Of a stretch of DNA of 64,000 bases, positions 27,104 through 36,447 are shown in pieces. The notes under the pieces are model-generated. The model had not been told where the DNA came from, did no database searches, and saw only the letters and a program-made list of their open reading frames with translations. The stretch spans positions 45,495 through 109,494 of the forward strand of contig CAWDBV010000006.1 of assembly GCA_963800705.1 (NCBI GenBank). The letters are read 5' to 3'. The DNA is from CAWDBV01 sp963800705. Lineage in GTDB: Bacteria > Actinomycetota > Thermoleophilia > Solirubrobacterales > 70-9. Made by a program: the position numbers and the translations under genes. Each line of letters opens with the position of its first letter. The first letter of the stretch is position 1.

Positions 27104-28354
27104 ATGGAACAGGCGACCGCGGCCAAGCCCTTCGATCTCGCCAGGATCCGCGACGCCTTCCCCGCGCTTGAGCGAGAGGTCAACGGCCACCGGCTCGTCT
27201 ACCTCGACAGCGGCGCCAGCTCGCAGCAGTGCCTGGCCTCGATCCAGGCCGTCGACCGCTACCAGCGCAGCCACCACTCGAACGTCCACCGCGGCGCCCA
27301 CACGCTCTCTGCCGAGGCCACGGCCGCCTACGAGGGAGCGCGGGCCACGGTCGCCGACCACATCGGCGCCGCCGACCGCCGCGAGGTCGTCTTCGTCCGC
27401 AACGCGACCGAGGCGATCAACCTCGTCGCGCGGAGCTGGGGCGCCGCCAACATCGGCGAGGGCGACCGGATCCTGCTCTCCGAGATGGAGCACCACTCGA
27501 ACGTCGTCCCCTGGTACCAGCTCGCGCAGTCGGTGGGAGCGGAGCTCGACTGGGCCCCGGTCACCGACGAGGGCCTGCTCGACATGGACGCGCTGGCGAA
27601 GCTGCTCGAGCGCGGGCCAAAGCTGGTCGGCGTCGCCCACGTCTCGAACGTGCTCGGCACCACCAACCCGATCGCCGAGATCGCCCGCCTCGCCCACGAC
27701 GCGGGCGCGCTAGTGCTCGTCGACGGCGCCCAGGCGGCTCCCAAGTACGCGCTCGACGTCGCCGCGCTCGAAGCCGACTTCTACGCGCTCACCGGCCACA
27801 AGATCTACGGCCCGACCGGGATCGGGGCGCTCTGGGGTCGGATGGAGCTGTTGCAGGAGATGCCGCCGTTCCTAGGCGGCGGCTCGATGATCAAGAAGGT
27901 CACCAAGGAGGGGATCAGCTGGGCCGACCCGCCGGCGCGCTTCGAGGCCGGCACCCCTGCGATCGCACCCGCGATCGGGCTCGCGGCGGCGATTCGCTGG
28001 CTCGACATGGTCGGAATGGACGCGGTTCTCGGCCACGAGCGCGAGATCGCCGACTACGCGCTATCCAGCCTCGCCGGCGTCGAGGGGCTGACCGTGTTCG
28101 GCCCGCCGCGCGGCCCCGAGCGGGTCGGGCCGGTCTCATTCGAGCTCGACGGTGTCCACGCCCACGACGTCTCCGAGATCCTCGACCGGCACGCGATCGC
28201 GATCCGCGCCGGCCACCACTGCGCCCAGCCGCTGATGGAGAAGCTCGGCGTCGCAGCCACCGCCCGGGCGAGCTTCGGCGTCTACACGACGCCCGAGGAG
28301 ATCGACCGGCTGGTCGAGGGACTTGCCGACGCAAAGCGGGTCTTCGGCCTCTAG
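27104..28354 (+). CDS. sufS: Cysteine desulfurase SufS
   Basis: SufS takes sulfur from cysteine as a persulfide. The 416-residue class V PLP enzyme has RDAFPALEREVNGHRLVYLD, RGAHTLSAEAT, EMEHHSNVVPW, the PLP lysine in ALTGHKIYGPTG and persulfide Cys373 in RAGHHCAQPL. It lies seven bases after sufC. SufU at 32406 is its expected sulfur acceptor. Confidence 0.97.
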   Translation: MEQATAAKPFDLARIRDAFPALEREVNGHRLVYLDSGASSQQCLASIQAVDRYQRSHHSNVHRGAHTLSAEATAAYEGARATVADHIGAADRREVVFVRNATEAINLVARSWGAANIGEGDRILLSEMEHHSNVVPWYQLAQSVGAELDWAPVTDEGLLDMDALAKLLERGPKLVGVAHVSNVLGTTNPIAEIARLAHDAGALVLVDGAQAAPKYALDVAALEADFYALTGHKIYGPTGIGALWGRMELLQEMPPFLGGGSMIKKVTKEGISWADPPARFEAGTPAIAPAIGLAAAIRWLDMVGMDAVLGHEREIADYALSSLAGVEGLTVFGPPRGPERVGPVSFELDGVHAHDVSEILDRHAIAIRAGHHCAQPLMEKLGVAATARASFGVYTTPEEIDRLVEGLADAKRVFGL

Positions 28355-28357
28355 TCT
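28352..28357 (+). promoter_or_regulatory. Putative -10 hexamer, leaderless start at 28365
   Basis: TAGTCT, seven bases, then ATG. It overlaps the sufS stop region, so the next gene may be transcribed separately. Confidence 0.4.
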
Positions 28358-28364
28358 TTCCGGC

Positions 28365-29906
28365 ATGACTTGGGTGGCGACGAGGAGAGCGGCGTGCGCG
28401 GCTGCCACCGTTTTGCTGCTTGCGCTCGCGCTCTGGCCCGCCGCGAAGGCCGAGGCGCAGGCGTCCCACAAGGAGATCATCTTCGTCGGCAGCAACTGGG
28501 ATGGCACCGTCGACGTGATCGAGCTGACCCGCCAAGCGGCCGGCGGCGGTGCCGGGGGCTCGGCGCCCGGAACCGCCGCGGGGGGTAGTCCGTACGGCTC
28601 GCCGAACGCGGCGAAGGCGGCCAAGAAGTGCCGCAAGCGGGCGAAGAGGAAGCGGGGCCGCAAGGCGAGGGCAAAGGCGAAGCGGAAGTGCAAGAAGAAG
28701 AATCGCAAGGGCTCCGGCCGCAGCGCCGTCACGCACGCGGCCGGTGATCAGGTGCAGCTGAAGCGGCTCGGCCGGCTCAACATCGTCCCCGACATGAACC
28801 AGCGGATCGCCGAGATCGCCACCAACCCGGTCCGGCTCGCCTTCTTCCTCTTCATCCAGCAGGCGGTCGGCGAGGGCAACAACCAGTACGTCGACGATAT
28901 GTACACCTCGAACGACGGCGAGCTGCTGATCGTCTCGCGGCCGAGCTTCGCCGACGTGGTCGCGATCCGGATCGCCACCGGCGAGATCGTCTGGCGCTCC
29001 CCGGTGGCCGGGCAGCGCGCCGACCACATGGCGATCTCCCCGGACGGCAGGCACGTCGCGGTCTCGGCCCAGGCCCCCGCCAACGTCGTCCAGATCCTCG
29101 ATGTCGAGACGGGCCAGGAGGTTGGCCGCTTCCCCTCCGGGGACACTCCGCACGAGAACACCTACTCCGAGGACGGCAGGCGCATCTACCACGCCAGCAT
29201 CGGGCACGTCTATACGCCGCTCGACAATCCGGCTCTCGACGCGACCAAGGGGGCCCGCAACTTCCAGGTCGTGAACGCAGAGGACAACTCGATCATCAAG
29301 CGGATCAATGTCGGGCAGAAACTCGCCGAGGCCGGCCACCCGAACATGAGCTCCGCGGTAAGGCCAATGGCCATCACCCATGACGAGAGCCGTGTCTACA
29401 TGCAGGTCTCCTTCTTCCACGGCTTCGTCGAGTACGACAACGTCAACGATCAGGTGCTGCGCGTCGCAAACCTGCCCGATCTCTACGGGGGGCCGCGCGA
29501 GAGCTACCTGCTCGACTCCGCCCACCACGGGATCGCGATCAACGGCGCCAACGACCGCCTCTGCGTCGCCGGCACGATGTCCGACTACGCGGCGATCGTC
29601 TCGCGCTCCGACTTCAACGACTACACGGTGCTCAAGGAGGGCACGAAGCCGTACTGGTCGACGACGAGCGACAACGGCGAGTACTGCTACGTCTCGTGGA
29701 GCGGCACCGACTCGATCTCGGTGATCGACTACGAGTCCCGCACCGAGGTCGGCGAGATCGGCGTCGGCAACCACCCGCAGCGGATCCGCACCGGGCACCT
29801 CTCCCCCACGGCACGCGCGGCGCTCAAGGACAATCCGCCGCCGGTGCAGCCGCCGCCACCGCTGGGGCCGCTGCCGATCACGCTCGGCGGCCTCGGCGCC
29901 TACTAG
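28365..29906 (+). CDS. Secreted YncE-like beta-propeller protein with internal Lys/Arg-rich Cys pair
   Basis: The 513-residue protein has a signal peptide (ATVLLLALALWPAAKAEAQA) and then the propeller start KEIIFVGSNWDGTVDVIELT. A Gly/Ser-rich linker leads to a 33-residue tract that is nearly all Lys, Arg and Ala, with two Cys 19 residues apart. The rest has YVTN/YncE-type blades (MYTSNDGELLIVSR, HMAISPDGRHVAVSAQ, YVSWSGTDSISVIDYESR-TEVGEIGVGNHPQRI). It sits between sufS and the rest of the SUF genes without obvious functional link. The basic tract relates it to other secreted proteins in this window. Confidence 0.8.
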   Translation: MTWVATRRAACAAATVLLLALALWPAAKAEAQASHKEIIFVGSNWDGTVDVIELTRQAAGGGAGGSAPGTAAGGSPYGSPNAAKAAKKCRKRAKRKRGRKARAKAKRKCKKKNRKGSGRSAVTHAAGDQVQLKRLGRLNIVPDMNQRIAEIATNPVRLAFFLFIQQAVGEGNNQYVDDMYTSNDGELLIVSRPSFADVVAIRIATGEIVWRSPVAGQRADHMAISPDGRHVAVSAQAPANVVQILDVETGQEVGRFPSGDTPHENTYSEDGRRIYHASIGHVYTPLDNPALDATKGARNFQVVNAEDNSIIKRINVGQKLAEAGHPNMSSAVRPMAITHDESRVYMQVSFFHGFVEYDNVNDQVLRVANLPDLYGGPRESYLLDSAHHGIAINGANDRLCVAGTMSDYAAIVSRSDFNDYTVLKEGTKPYWSTTSDNGEYCYVSWSGTDSISVIDYESRTEVGEIGVGNHPQRIRTGHLSPTARAALKDNPPPVQPPPPLGPLPITLGGLGAY

Positions 29907-29927
29907 TCGCGCGCCCTCAGCGCGGCG

Positions 29928-31751
29928 CTACCAGCTGCCGCCGCCGCCTCCGCCTCCGCCTCCGCCTCCGCCTCCGCTGAACCCGCCTCCGCCTCCGCTC
30001 GACGAGGACTCGGGCGCGACCTGGGAAGAGAAGCCGCCGCCGAAATCGCTGCCGTCGAGCGAGGAACTGTGGTAGTTGCCCGAGAACATGTAGCCGCTCC
30101 AGCCGCTCGCCGCGGCCTCCTTGACGGGCGCCGGGATCCGCCCCGACTCGATCATCCGCTCGGCGGTGCCGAAGGCGACGCCGTAGATCAGGATCCGCTT
30201 CCAAAGATCGAGCGTCGCCGGTGGATCGTCCTCGAGCCGCGGGAAGTCCTCGGTCCAGCGCTCGAACGACTCCCACTTCGCCGCCCGCTCGCGGTTGTCG
30301 GGGGCGATGCGCTTGAACCAGTGCCCGGGCGTGAGCGCGTAGGCCAGGAAGATCAGCACTCCGGCGACGATCGGCACGAACAGGCTCGCCCCTTCCCCGC
30401 CGGCGACGATGCTGATCAGGACCACGGCACCGATCAGGACGATGCCGACGAGCAGCGTCAGGCCGTTGAAGTCGCGGTCCCACTTCAGCTCGTCCTTGTC
30501 GGCGTCGTTGAGCGCTGAGGTCATGCCCTCCCACTTGCCGCGCCAGGTCGAATCGTGCTCGGGGATCCGGTCCTTCATCTCGCTGAGCGCGACCGTGTCG
30601 CCCGCGATCAACTCGTCGTAGAAGTTCAAGACCTCCTTCTCGTAGGGCTTCAAATCCTCGACCGACGGCCGCTTCGCGGCCTTCGTGATCGCGAGGTCGA
30701 GTTTCTCGTCCTCGGTGTCCTGAGCCTTCGAGTCGTAGTAGCCGCGCTCGACCAGATCGAGCAGCGTTGCGAGCACGGTGTTGTCGGAGTCCTCGCCTTC
30801 GTGGGCGAGCCCGTAGGCGAGCGCCGGGCCCGCGTCGTCGGGGGGCTCTGGAAGGTGCTCGGGGACCGAGACCTTGCGCTCGCGGGCCAGGAAGCGCCAG
30901 ATGCCGAGCAGCCCGGCGTAGAGCGCCAGCAGCAGGCCGCCGAGCAGCCCGGCGTTGTCGCCGATGAACCGCTTCGACTTGTTGACGGCCGAGTTGTAGT
31001 CGTCGTCGTTCTCCATCTCCTCCTCGAGGATCTTCGGCAGCCCCTCGCCCTGCTCAACGCGTGCACCCGAGACGTTCTGGCCCGACTGCCGCGGCACCGT
31101 GACCCGCATCTCGACCCACTGGCCCGAGGGCACGTCGCTCGCCTCGAGTCGCGCGACCCCGGGATCGCGGAAGGTCTCGCCCTCGACGTCGCGCGGGTGG
31201 CCCCAGACGCGGTAGAGGTTGTTGGCGGGGTCAAGCGCCTGATCGGCGAGGTCGGCGCGCAGGTTCGCGAGCTCGAAGTCCCACTGGTCGCCCCAGACCT
31301 TGTAGTTGACGTCGATCACGTCGTCGTAGGCGACCGGCTCGCCGACCAGCCGGTAGGAGATCTGCCAGGTGCGGGGCTCGTTCTGGGCGCGGTAGTGCCA
31401 GACGATCCTGCCGCCTCCGTCCTCGCTGTTGGTGGCGCCGAAGACCCCGGGGCGGTCAGTGCTGCCGAGCGTGGTGTCGCCGCCGGGCTGCATCGGCACG
31501 CCGTTCTCGCTCACCTGGACATCGGTCATCTTCTCGTCCTCGCGGAGCGGGATGTCGCGGTAGGAGCCCTCGCAATCGCCCTTGTAGTCGAAGGTGAGCT
31601 CCTCGGTGACCCGCAGGCTCGAGTCCTTGGCGAGGCTGAGGTGTACGTTCGCGTCGGTGACGTCGCTCGAGTCGCACGCCGCGTTCGCCGCGGCAGGGGC
31701 GGCCGCCAGCGCCGCGAGCGCGGCGAGCCCGGCCAGCGACCGGCGGATCAC
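29928..31751 (-). CDS. DUF2207 membrane protein with Gly-rich C-terminus
   Basis: The 607-residue protein has a signal peptide and an outside beta domain (VHLSLAKDSSLRVTEELTFD, GSYRDIPLRE), the DUF2207 hallmark. A membrane helix (about 270-290), a cytoplasmic domain, two further helices (LTLLVGIVLIGAVVLISIVA, LFVPIVAGVLIFLAYAL) and a tail of GGGFSGGGGGG type follow. It overlaps lemA by four bases (ATGA). DUF2207 and LemA pairs are common and of unknown function, probably envelope-related. On the opposite strand to the SUF genes, it splits that cluster. Confidence 0.85.
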   Translation of the reverse strand: MIRRSLAGLAALAALAAAPAAANAACDSSDVTDANVHLSLAKDSSLRVTEELTFDYKGDCEGSYRDIPLREDEKMTDVQVSENGVPMQPGGDTTLGSTDRPGVFGATNSEDGGGRIVWHYRAQNEPRTWQISYRLVGEPVAYDDVIDVNYKVWGDQWDFELANLRADLADQALDPANNLYRVWGHPRDVEGETFRDPGVARLEASDVPSGQWVEMRVTVPRQSGQNVSGARVEQGEGLPKILEEEMENDDDYNSAVNKSKRFIGDNAGLLGGLLLALYAGLLGIWRFLARERKVSVPEHLPEPPDDAGPALAYGLAHEGEDSDNTVLATLLDLVERGYYDSKAQDTEDEKLDLAITKAAKRPSVEDLKPYEKEVLNFYDELIAGDTVALSEMKDRIPEHDSTWRGKWEGMTSALNDADKDELKWDRDFNGLTLLVGIVLIGAVVLISIVAGGEGASLFVPIVAGVLIFLAYALTPGHWFKRIAPDNRERAAKWESFERWTEDFPRLEDDPPATLDLWKRILIYGVAFGTAERMIESGRIPAPVKEAAASGWSGYMFSGNYHSSSLDGSDFGGGFSSQVAPESSSSGGGGGFSGGGGGGGGGGGGGSW

Positions 31752-32368
31752 TTCTCGGCTGCGGGCTGCGCCCCGCCGGGCTGCTCTGCGCCGGGCTGTC
31801 CGCCGCCCGACTGACCGGTGAAGTCGACTTCCGGGGTGACGGTGGCCTCGTCGGGAGCGTCGAAGAACGCCCTGGCATCGAAGTTGAAGGCCTTTGCGAC
31901 GAGATTCGGCGGGAAGATCTGGATGCCGGTGTTGTAGGTCTGCACGGTGTCGTTGTAGACCCGGCGCGTGATCTGGATCTGGTTCTCGGTCTCGGAGAGC
32001 TCGTTCTGCAGCTGTTGGAAGTTCTCGGTCGCGCGCAGCTCGGGATATGCCTCGGCGGTGGCCATCAGCCGGCCGAGCGCGGCGCCGAGCACGCCCTCGG
32101 CGGCGGCGGCGTCATCGGGCGACTTCGCCGCCTGGGCGGCGGTGCGGGCCTCGGTGACCTGGGTGAAGGTGGTCTGCTCGTGGGTCGCGTAGCCCTTCAC
32201 GGACTCGACCAGGTTCGGGATCAGGTCGTGCCGGCGCTTCAGCGCCGCCTCGATCTGCGCCCAGCTGTTGTCGACCGCCTGGCGACGGGCGACGAAGCGG
32301 TTGTAGGTGAGCCAGACGAAGACCCCGACCAGGATCACAACGGCGGCTATGACGATCAGCGGAACCAT
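31748..32368 (-). CDS. LemA family protein
   Basis: The 206-residue protein has an N-terminal membrane helix (VPLIVIAAVVILVGVFVWLT), then YNRFVARRQAVDNSWAQIEA-ALKRRHDLIPNLVESVKGYA, the defining LemA block, and ETENQIQITRRVYNDTVQTY. The C-terminus is Gly/Gln/Pro-rich. TAGGTT lies nine bases before the ATG. It is coupled to the DUF2207 gene. Its biochemical role is unknown. Confidence 0.92.
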   Translation of the reverse strand: MVPLIVIAAVVILVGVFVWLTYNRFVARRQAVDNSWAQIEAALKRRHDLIPNLVESVKGYATHEQTTFTQVTEARTAAQAAKSPDDAAAAEGVLGAALGRLMATAEAYPELRATENFQQLQNELSETENQIQITRRVYNDTVQTYNTGIQIFPPNLVAKAFNFDARAFFDAPDEATVTPEVDFTGQSGGGQPGAEQPGGAQPAAEK

Positions 32369-32392
32369 CGCGGGCGCAACCTACCGGTTAGC

Positions 32393-32398
32393 TAGCCT
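32393..32398 (+). promoter_or_regulatory. Putative -10 hexamer fixing the sufU start
   Basis: TAGCCT is followed by seven bases and GTG at 32406. The spacing favours this GTG over the one at 32403. Confidence 0.45.
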
Positions 32399-32405
32399 CG
32401 GTGGT

Positions 32406-32834
32406 GTGGACGAGCTCTACCGAGACCAGATCCTCGAGCACTACAAGCGGCCGCACAACTTCGGGCCGCTCGAAGACTTCGATCTCGATTTCGAGGACAC
32501 GAACCCGTTCTGCGGCGACGAGCAGCACGTCTTCATCAAGCTCGACGGCGACGACAAGGTGGCCGAGATCTCCTTCGAGGGCAAGGGCTGCGCGATCTCG
32601 ACCGCGGCGACCTCGCTGCTCACCGACGAGCTCGAGGGGATGAGCCGCAAGCAACTGTTGAAGCTCGACAAGGGCTTCGTCCTCGAACTGCTCGGAATCG
32701 ACATCTCCGCGACGCGGATGAAGTGCGCGCTGCTCGGGCTCAAGGTCGTCAAGGGCGCGAGCCTCGGCAAGCCCGTCGACTGGGAGGACGAGGGCGAGCG
32801 GGGCGACCCGGCCGAGGCCGCGGCGGACCTCTAG
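32406..32834 (+). CDS. sufU: SufU, zinc-dependent sulfur acceptor for SufS
   Basis: The 142-residue IscU-like protein has DELYRDQILEHYKRPHNFG at its start. Zinc/sulfur residues Cys36 and Asp38 (NPFCGDEQ), Cys62 (GKGCAIS) and Cys107 (RMKCALLG) match the SufU set, as does the 18-residue insertion between the last two Cys typical of Gram-positives. It appears to have its own leaderless promoter. It is separated from sufS by 4 kb of unrelated genes. Confidence 0.95.
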   Translation: MDELYRDQILEHYKRPHNFGPLEDFDLDFEDTNPFCGDEQHVFIKLDGDDKVAEISFEGKGCAISTAATSLLTDELEGMSRKQLLKLDKGFVLELLGIDISATRMKCALLGLKVVKGASLGKPVDWEDEGERGDPAEAAADL

Positions 32835-32858
32835 CCGGGCATCCGGATCAGGGCTGGG

Positions 32859-33239
32859 TCACTGTCCCATCGCGACCGGCGACATCGCCGGGTCGCAGAA
32901 GATGTCGGCCTTGCCGCCAAACAGCGCCTTGGCCTGAATCGACGTCGCGTCCTTGACCGCGGTCAGCTTCCAGCGGCCGCTCTCATTCGTCTTCACCGTG
33001 CCGAGCTTCCGCGGCGTCGGGGCGATCTCGTTGACGACCACCTTGCGGTCCTTCGTGCAGGCGGGCGGCGCGGTCACCTTTCCGGTGGCGAGCGGAAGAT
33101 TGCCCATGATGAACAGCTTCGCGCTCACCTGCGAGCTCTTGTGGATCGCATTCTGGCCCTGGGCGGCCGCCGCCCCGAGTGCCACCGTGACCAGCGCGGC
33201 TGCAATCGCGATTCCCAGCCTCTGCAGTTTTACCCTCAA
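32859..33239 (-). CDS. Small secreted protein of unknown function
   Basis: The 126-residue protein has a signal peptide (LGIAIAAALVTVALGAAAA) and a short beta-rich domain with two Cys (PPACTKDRKVVVNEIAPTP, ADIFCDPAM) that could pair. NESGRWKL resembles carboxypeptidase-regulatory-like beta folds. It lies opposite the SUF genes between sufU and the Rieske gene. No function can be named. Confidence 0.6.
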   Translation of the reverse strand: MRVKLQRLGIAIAAALVTVALGAAAAQGQNAIHKSSQVSAKLFIMGNLPLATGKVTAPPACTKDRKVVVNEIAPTPRKLGTVKTNESGRWKLTAVKDATSIQAKALFGGKADIFCDPAMSPVAMGQ

Positions 33240-33277
33240 CCCCCTTGTTCGGATTTGTAATCCGCGAGACTACTGAG

Positions 33278-33598
33278 ATGCCCGAGAAACTCGACGTCTG
33301 CCCGATCGCCGATCTCCCGCCCGGGACGACGAAGCTCATCGTAGATGCGGACGGCCGCAAGATCGGGGTCTTCAACTGCGACGGCAACCTGCACGCGATC
33401 GAGGACCGCTGCTCGCACGACGACGGCCCACTCGCCGAGGGCGAGTTCGACGCGTCGGCGTGCACCGTCGAATGCCCGCGCCACGGATCGCTCTTCGATC
33501 TGACCAGCGGCAAGCCGAAGACGCTGCCGGCCTACCAGCCGGTCGAGGTCTTCCCGGTCGTGATCGAAGACGAGGTCGTCAAGGTCGAGCTTGCCTGA
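33278..33598 (+). CDS. Rieske [2Fe-2S] ferredoxin of the SUF cluster
   Basis: The 106-residue NirD-like/dioxygenase-ferredoxin-type Rieske protein has cluster ligands in RCSHDDGPL (Cys, His) and ECPRHGSLFDL (Cys, His). The ATG at 33278 gives MPEKLDVCPIADLPPGTTK, matching the family start. Such proteins commonly lie in actinobacterial suf operons, possibly as an electron donor. It is 81 bases before sufB. Confidence 0.92.
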   Translation: MPEKLDVCPIADLPPGTTKLIVDADGRKIGVFNCDGNLHAIEDRCSHDDGPLAEGEFDASACTVECPRHGSLFDLTSGKPKTLPAYQPVEVFPVVIEDEVVKVELA

Positions 33599-33618
33599 CC
33601 GGCCGCACCCGATAGAAT
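33591..33618 (+). promoter_or_regulatory. Putative promoter before sufB
   Basis: TTGCCT (33591-33596), 16 bases and TAGAAT (33613-33618) lie 60 bases before the sufB ATG, which has AGGAG upstream. It is moderately convincing. Confidence 0.35.
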
Positions 33619-33679
33619 CCCTAGTGCTCGGGTAGGAATAAGAAGTCGCCCCACACACGGCTACGCTAGACAGGAGCAG

Positions 33680-35129
33680 ATGAACCCACCGGAGACAGTC
33701 ACCAAGCAGCGCAGCGAAGAAGAGCGCGGCCTCGCCGGCATCAACGCCGATTACGAGGAGAAGTTCGGCTTCCACGACTCCGAGGAGGGCTACGCCTACA
33801 AGGCCCCCAAGGGCCTCTCGCGCGAGGTCGTCGAGTCGATCTCCGACTACAAGGACGAGCCCGGCTGGATGCGCGACTTCCGGCTCAAGGCCTACGAGCA
33901 CTTCGAGAGCCGCCCGACCCCGAACTGGGGCGGCAGACCTCGGCCAGATCGACTGGAACGACATCCACTACTTCGTCCGCGCCTCGGAGAAGAACAGCCG
34001 CGACTGGAGCGAGGTCCCCGAGGACATCAAGAACACCTTCGACCGGCTCGGAATTCCCGAGGCCGAGCGCAAGTTCCTCGCCGGTGTCGGCGCCCAGTAC
34101 GAGTCCGAGGTCGTCTATCACCAGGTGAACGAGAAGCTCGAGGAGCAGGGCGTGATCTTCACCGACATGGACACCGCGCTCCGCGAGCACGAGGACCTCG
34201 TCCGCGAGTACTGGGCGACGATCATCCCTCCCAACGACAACAAGCTCGCGGCGCTCAACTCCGCGGTCTGGTCGGGAGGCTCTTTCGTCTACGTCCCGGC
34301 CGGGGTCGACGTCGCGATGCCGCTGCAGGCCTACTTCCGGATCAACACCGAGAACATGGGCCAGTTCGAGCGCACGCTGATCATCGCCGAGGAGGGCTCG
34401 AACGTCCATTACATCGAGGGCTGCACGGCGCCGATCTACTCGAGCGACTCGCTGCACTCGGCGGTGGTGGAGATCGTCGCCAAGCCGAGCTCGCGGGTCC
34501 GCTACACGACCGTCCAGAACTGGTCCCAGAACGTCTTCAACCTGGTCACCAAGCGCGCCGTCGCCCACGAGGACGCGACGATGGAGTGGGTCGACTGCAA
34601 CCTGGGCTCGAAGCTGACCATGAAGTACCCCTCGATCTACCTGCTCGGCGAGCGAGCCCACGGCGAGATCCTCTCGATCGCCTTCGCCGGCAACGGCCAG
34701 CACCAGGACGCCGGCGGCAAGATCATCCACGCGGCGCCGAAGACGACCTCGTCGATCTTCTCGAAGTCGATCTCCAAGGACGGCGGGCGCGGCACCTACC
34801 GCGGCCTGCTCGAGATCGCCAAGGGCGCGACCGAGTCGCACTCGAAGGTCGTCTGCGACGCGCTGCTGCTCGATGAGCACTCGCGCTCCGACACCTATCC
34901 GACGATCCGGATCGGCGAGGACGACGTCGACGTCGGCCACGAGGCCACGGTCTCGAAGATCGGCGACGAGCAGCTCTTCTACCTGCAGTCCCGCGGCCTC
35001 GACGAGGAAGAGGCCTCGAAGATGATCGTCAACGGCTTCATCGAGCCGATCACCAAGGAGCTGCCGATGGAGTACGCGGTCGAGATGAACCGGTTGATCG
35101 AGCTTCAGATGGAAGGCTCGATCGGATGA
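33680..35129 (+). CDS. sufB: Fe-S scaffold protein SufB, one frameshift
   Basis: SufB is the main scaffold for cluster assembly. The first 85 residues (GLAGINADYEEKFGFHDSEE, GLSREVVESISDYKDEPGWM) and the remainder are in different frames because of an extra A near 33935 (GGCGGCAGACCTC for GGCGGCGACCTC). Removing it leaves 1449 bases, a 482-residue protein. Conserved blocks include SGGSFVYVPAGVDVAMPLQA, EGCTAPIYSSDSLHSAVVEI, RAHGEILSIAFAGNGQHQDA and DGGRGTYRGL. Suf is essential where no Isc exists, so a sequence error is the likeliest cause. Confidence 0.93.
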
Positions 35130-35139
35130 CGCTGGGCTA

Positions 35140-36276
35140 GTGCCGAGCGCGACCGCTGCGCCTCCCCTCCCCGATCAGAAGACCAAGGGCTGGGAGTTCA
35201 CCGACCTCAGCGGCCTCGATCCCGAGGCCTACAAGCCCGCCGACGGCGAGATCGAGGGCATCGGCGAGCCGGGGGACTCGAAGCCCGGCGTTCCCAGCGA
35301 TCCCGTTGTGATGCCGCTGGAGCTCGCGGCCGAGAAATTCCCCGACCTGGTCGAGCCGCGGCTCGGCGCATTGGTCCCCGCCGACGATCCTTTCGTCGCC
35401 CGCAACGCCGCCGCCTGGAGCCAGGGCGTGTTCGTCTATGTCCCCGCGGGCAAGCGCCTCGACCCCGCCCACCTCACGATCCGCCAGACCGGCGCCGGCA
35501 GCGTCCTCAACTGGCGCTCCCTGATCGTGCTCGAGGAGGGCGCCGAGGCCGAGGTCTGGGAAAGCTATGAGTCCGACGACGAAGGGCTCGACGCGCTCTT
35601 CAACGGCGTCGTCGAGCTCGTCGTCGGCGCCGGCGCCAACCTGCGCTACATCTGCCAGCAGGAGCTCTCGGAGAGCAGCTGGGTGTTCGCGACCCAGCGC
35701 GCAGAGGTCGAGCGCGACGCCTCGCTCGACTGGGTGGCGCTCGGCTTCGGGTCGGGGGGCGGCAAGGTTCGGATGGAGACTCGACTTGCCGGAAAAGGCG
35801 CCAGTGCACGAGTCACCGGTGCGTACGCCGGCCACGGTAAGCAGCACCTCGACTTCGACACCACCCAGGAGCACGCCGCCCCTTCGACGACCTCCGACCT
35901 CGCCTTCCGCGGCGTGCTCGAGGACACCGCGACAGCGGTCTGGCGCGGAATGATCAAGGTCGACCCCGGCGCCCAGCAGACCGACGCCTTCCAGGAATCA
36001 AGAAACCTCCTGCTGTCGAAGAGCGCCCACGCCGACGCGATCCCCGGTCTCGAGATCGAGGCCGACGACGTCCGCTGCACCCACGCCGCCGCGGTCGCAC
36101 AGGTCGACGCCGAGCAGCTCTACTACCTGCGCGCCCGCGGCCTCGGCGAGGCCGAGGCCAAGCAGGTGATCATCGAGGGCTTCCTCGAGGCGCTCGTCGA
36201 GCGGCTCGCCGAGGGCCCGGTGCGCGAGTCGATCTCCGAGGCGCTCGAGCGGCGCCTCGCCGCTGTTCTGGGCTAG
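35140..36276 (+). CDS. sufD: Fe-S cluster assembly protein SufD
   Basis: The 378-residue partner of SufB in the SufBC2D complex has KGWEFTDLSGLDPEAYKPAD, SQGVFVYVPAGKRL, LNWRSLIVLEEGAEAEVWES and, near the end, SKSAHADAIPGLEIEADDVR and CTHAAAVAQVDAEQLYYLRARG. The GTG at 35140 follows sufB by 10 bases. Its stop overlaps the stop of a small convergent gene. Confidence 0.95.
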   Translation: MPSATAAPPLPDQKTKGWEFTDLSGLDPEAYKPADGEIEGIGEPGDSKPGVPSDPVVMPLELAAEKFPDLVEPRLGALVPADDPFVARNAAAWSQGVFVYVPAGKRLDPAHLTIRQTGAGSVLNWRSLIVLEEGAEAEVWESYESDDEGLDALFNGVVELVVGAGANLRYICQQELSESSWVFATQRAEVERDASLDWVALGFGSGGGKVRMETRLAGKGASARVTGAYAGHGKQHLDFDTTQEHAAPSTTSDLAFRGVLEDTATAVWRGMIKVDPGAQQTDAFQESRNLLLSKSAHADAIPGLEIEADDVRCTHAAAVAQVDAEQLYYLRARGLGEAEAKQVIIEGFLEALVERLAEGPVRESISEALERRLAAVLG

Positions 36277-36410
36277 TTGCCGATCCCGTCGCGGCGCTCG
36301 CGCCGTTGGGCGATAGCGGCGCGGACGGTCACCCCGAGCACGATCAGCGCGGGGAGCGCGTAGACCACCCAGAGCAGCCAGTGGGTGGCGTGGGCGTAAA
36401 GAACCGGCAC
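36273..36410 (-). CDS. Very small membrane protein (45 aa)
   Basis: A GTG at 36410 gives VPVLYAHATHWLLWVVYALP-ALIVLGVTVRA and a basic tail ending RRERRDGIGN. One membrane helix and a positive cytoplasmic end suggest a real small protein; the stop overlaps that of sufD. No family is recognised. Confidence 0.45.
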   Translation of the reverse strand: MPVLYAHATHWLLWVVYALPALIVLGVTVRAAIAQRRERRDGIGN

Positions 36411-36447
36411 GCCGCAAGTATGGCGAAGCCCGGCCGCGAGTCGGGCG

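Noticed and set aside
27915..29798. A 627-codon open minus-strand frame
   Set aside because: It is antisense to sufS and the propeller gene, both well supported, and its translation is low-complexity Val/Asp/Gly/Arg sequence.
34000..34125. A separate sufB gene starting at 34125
   Set aside because: SufB homology runs continuously from 33680 once one inserted base is removed; a start at 34125 would drop conserved sequence.
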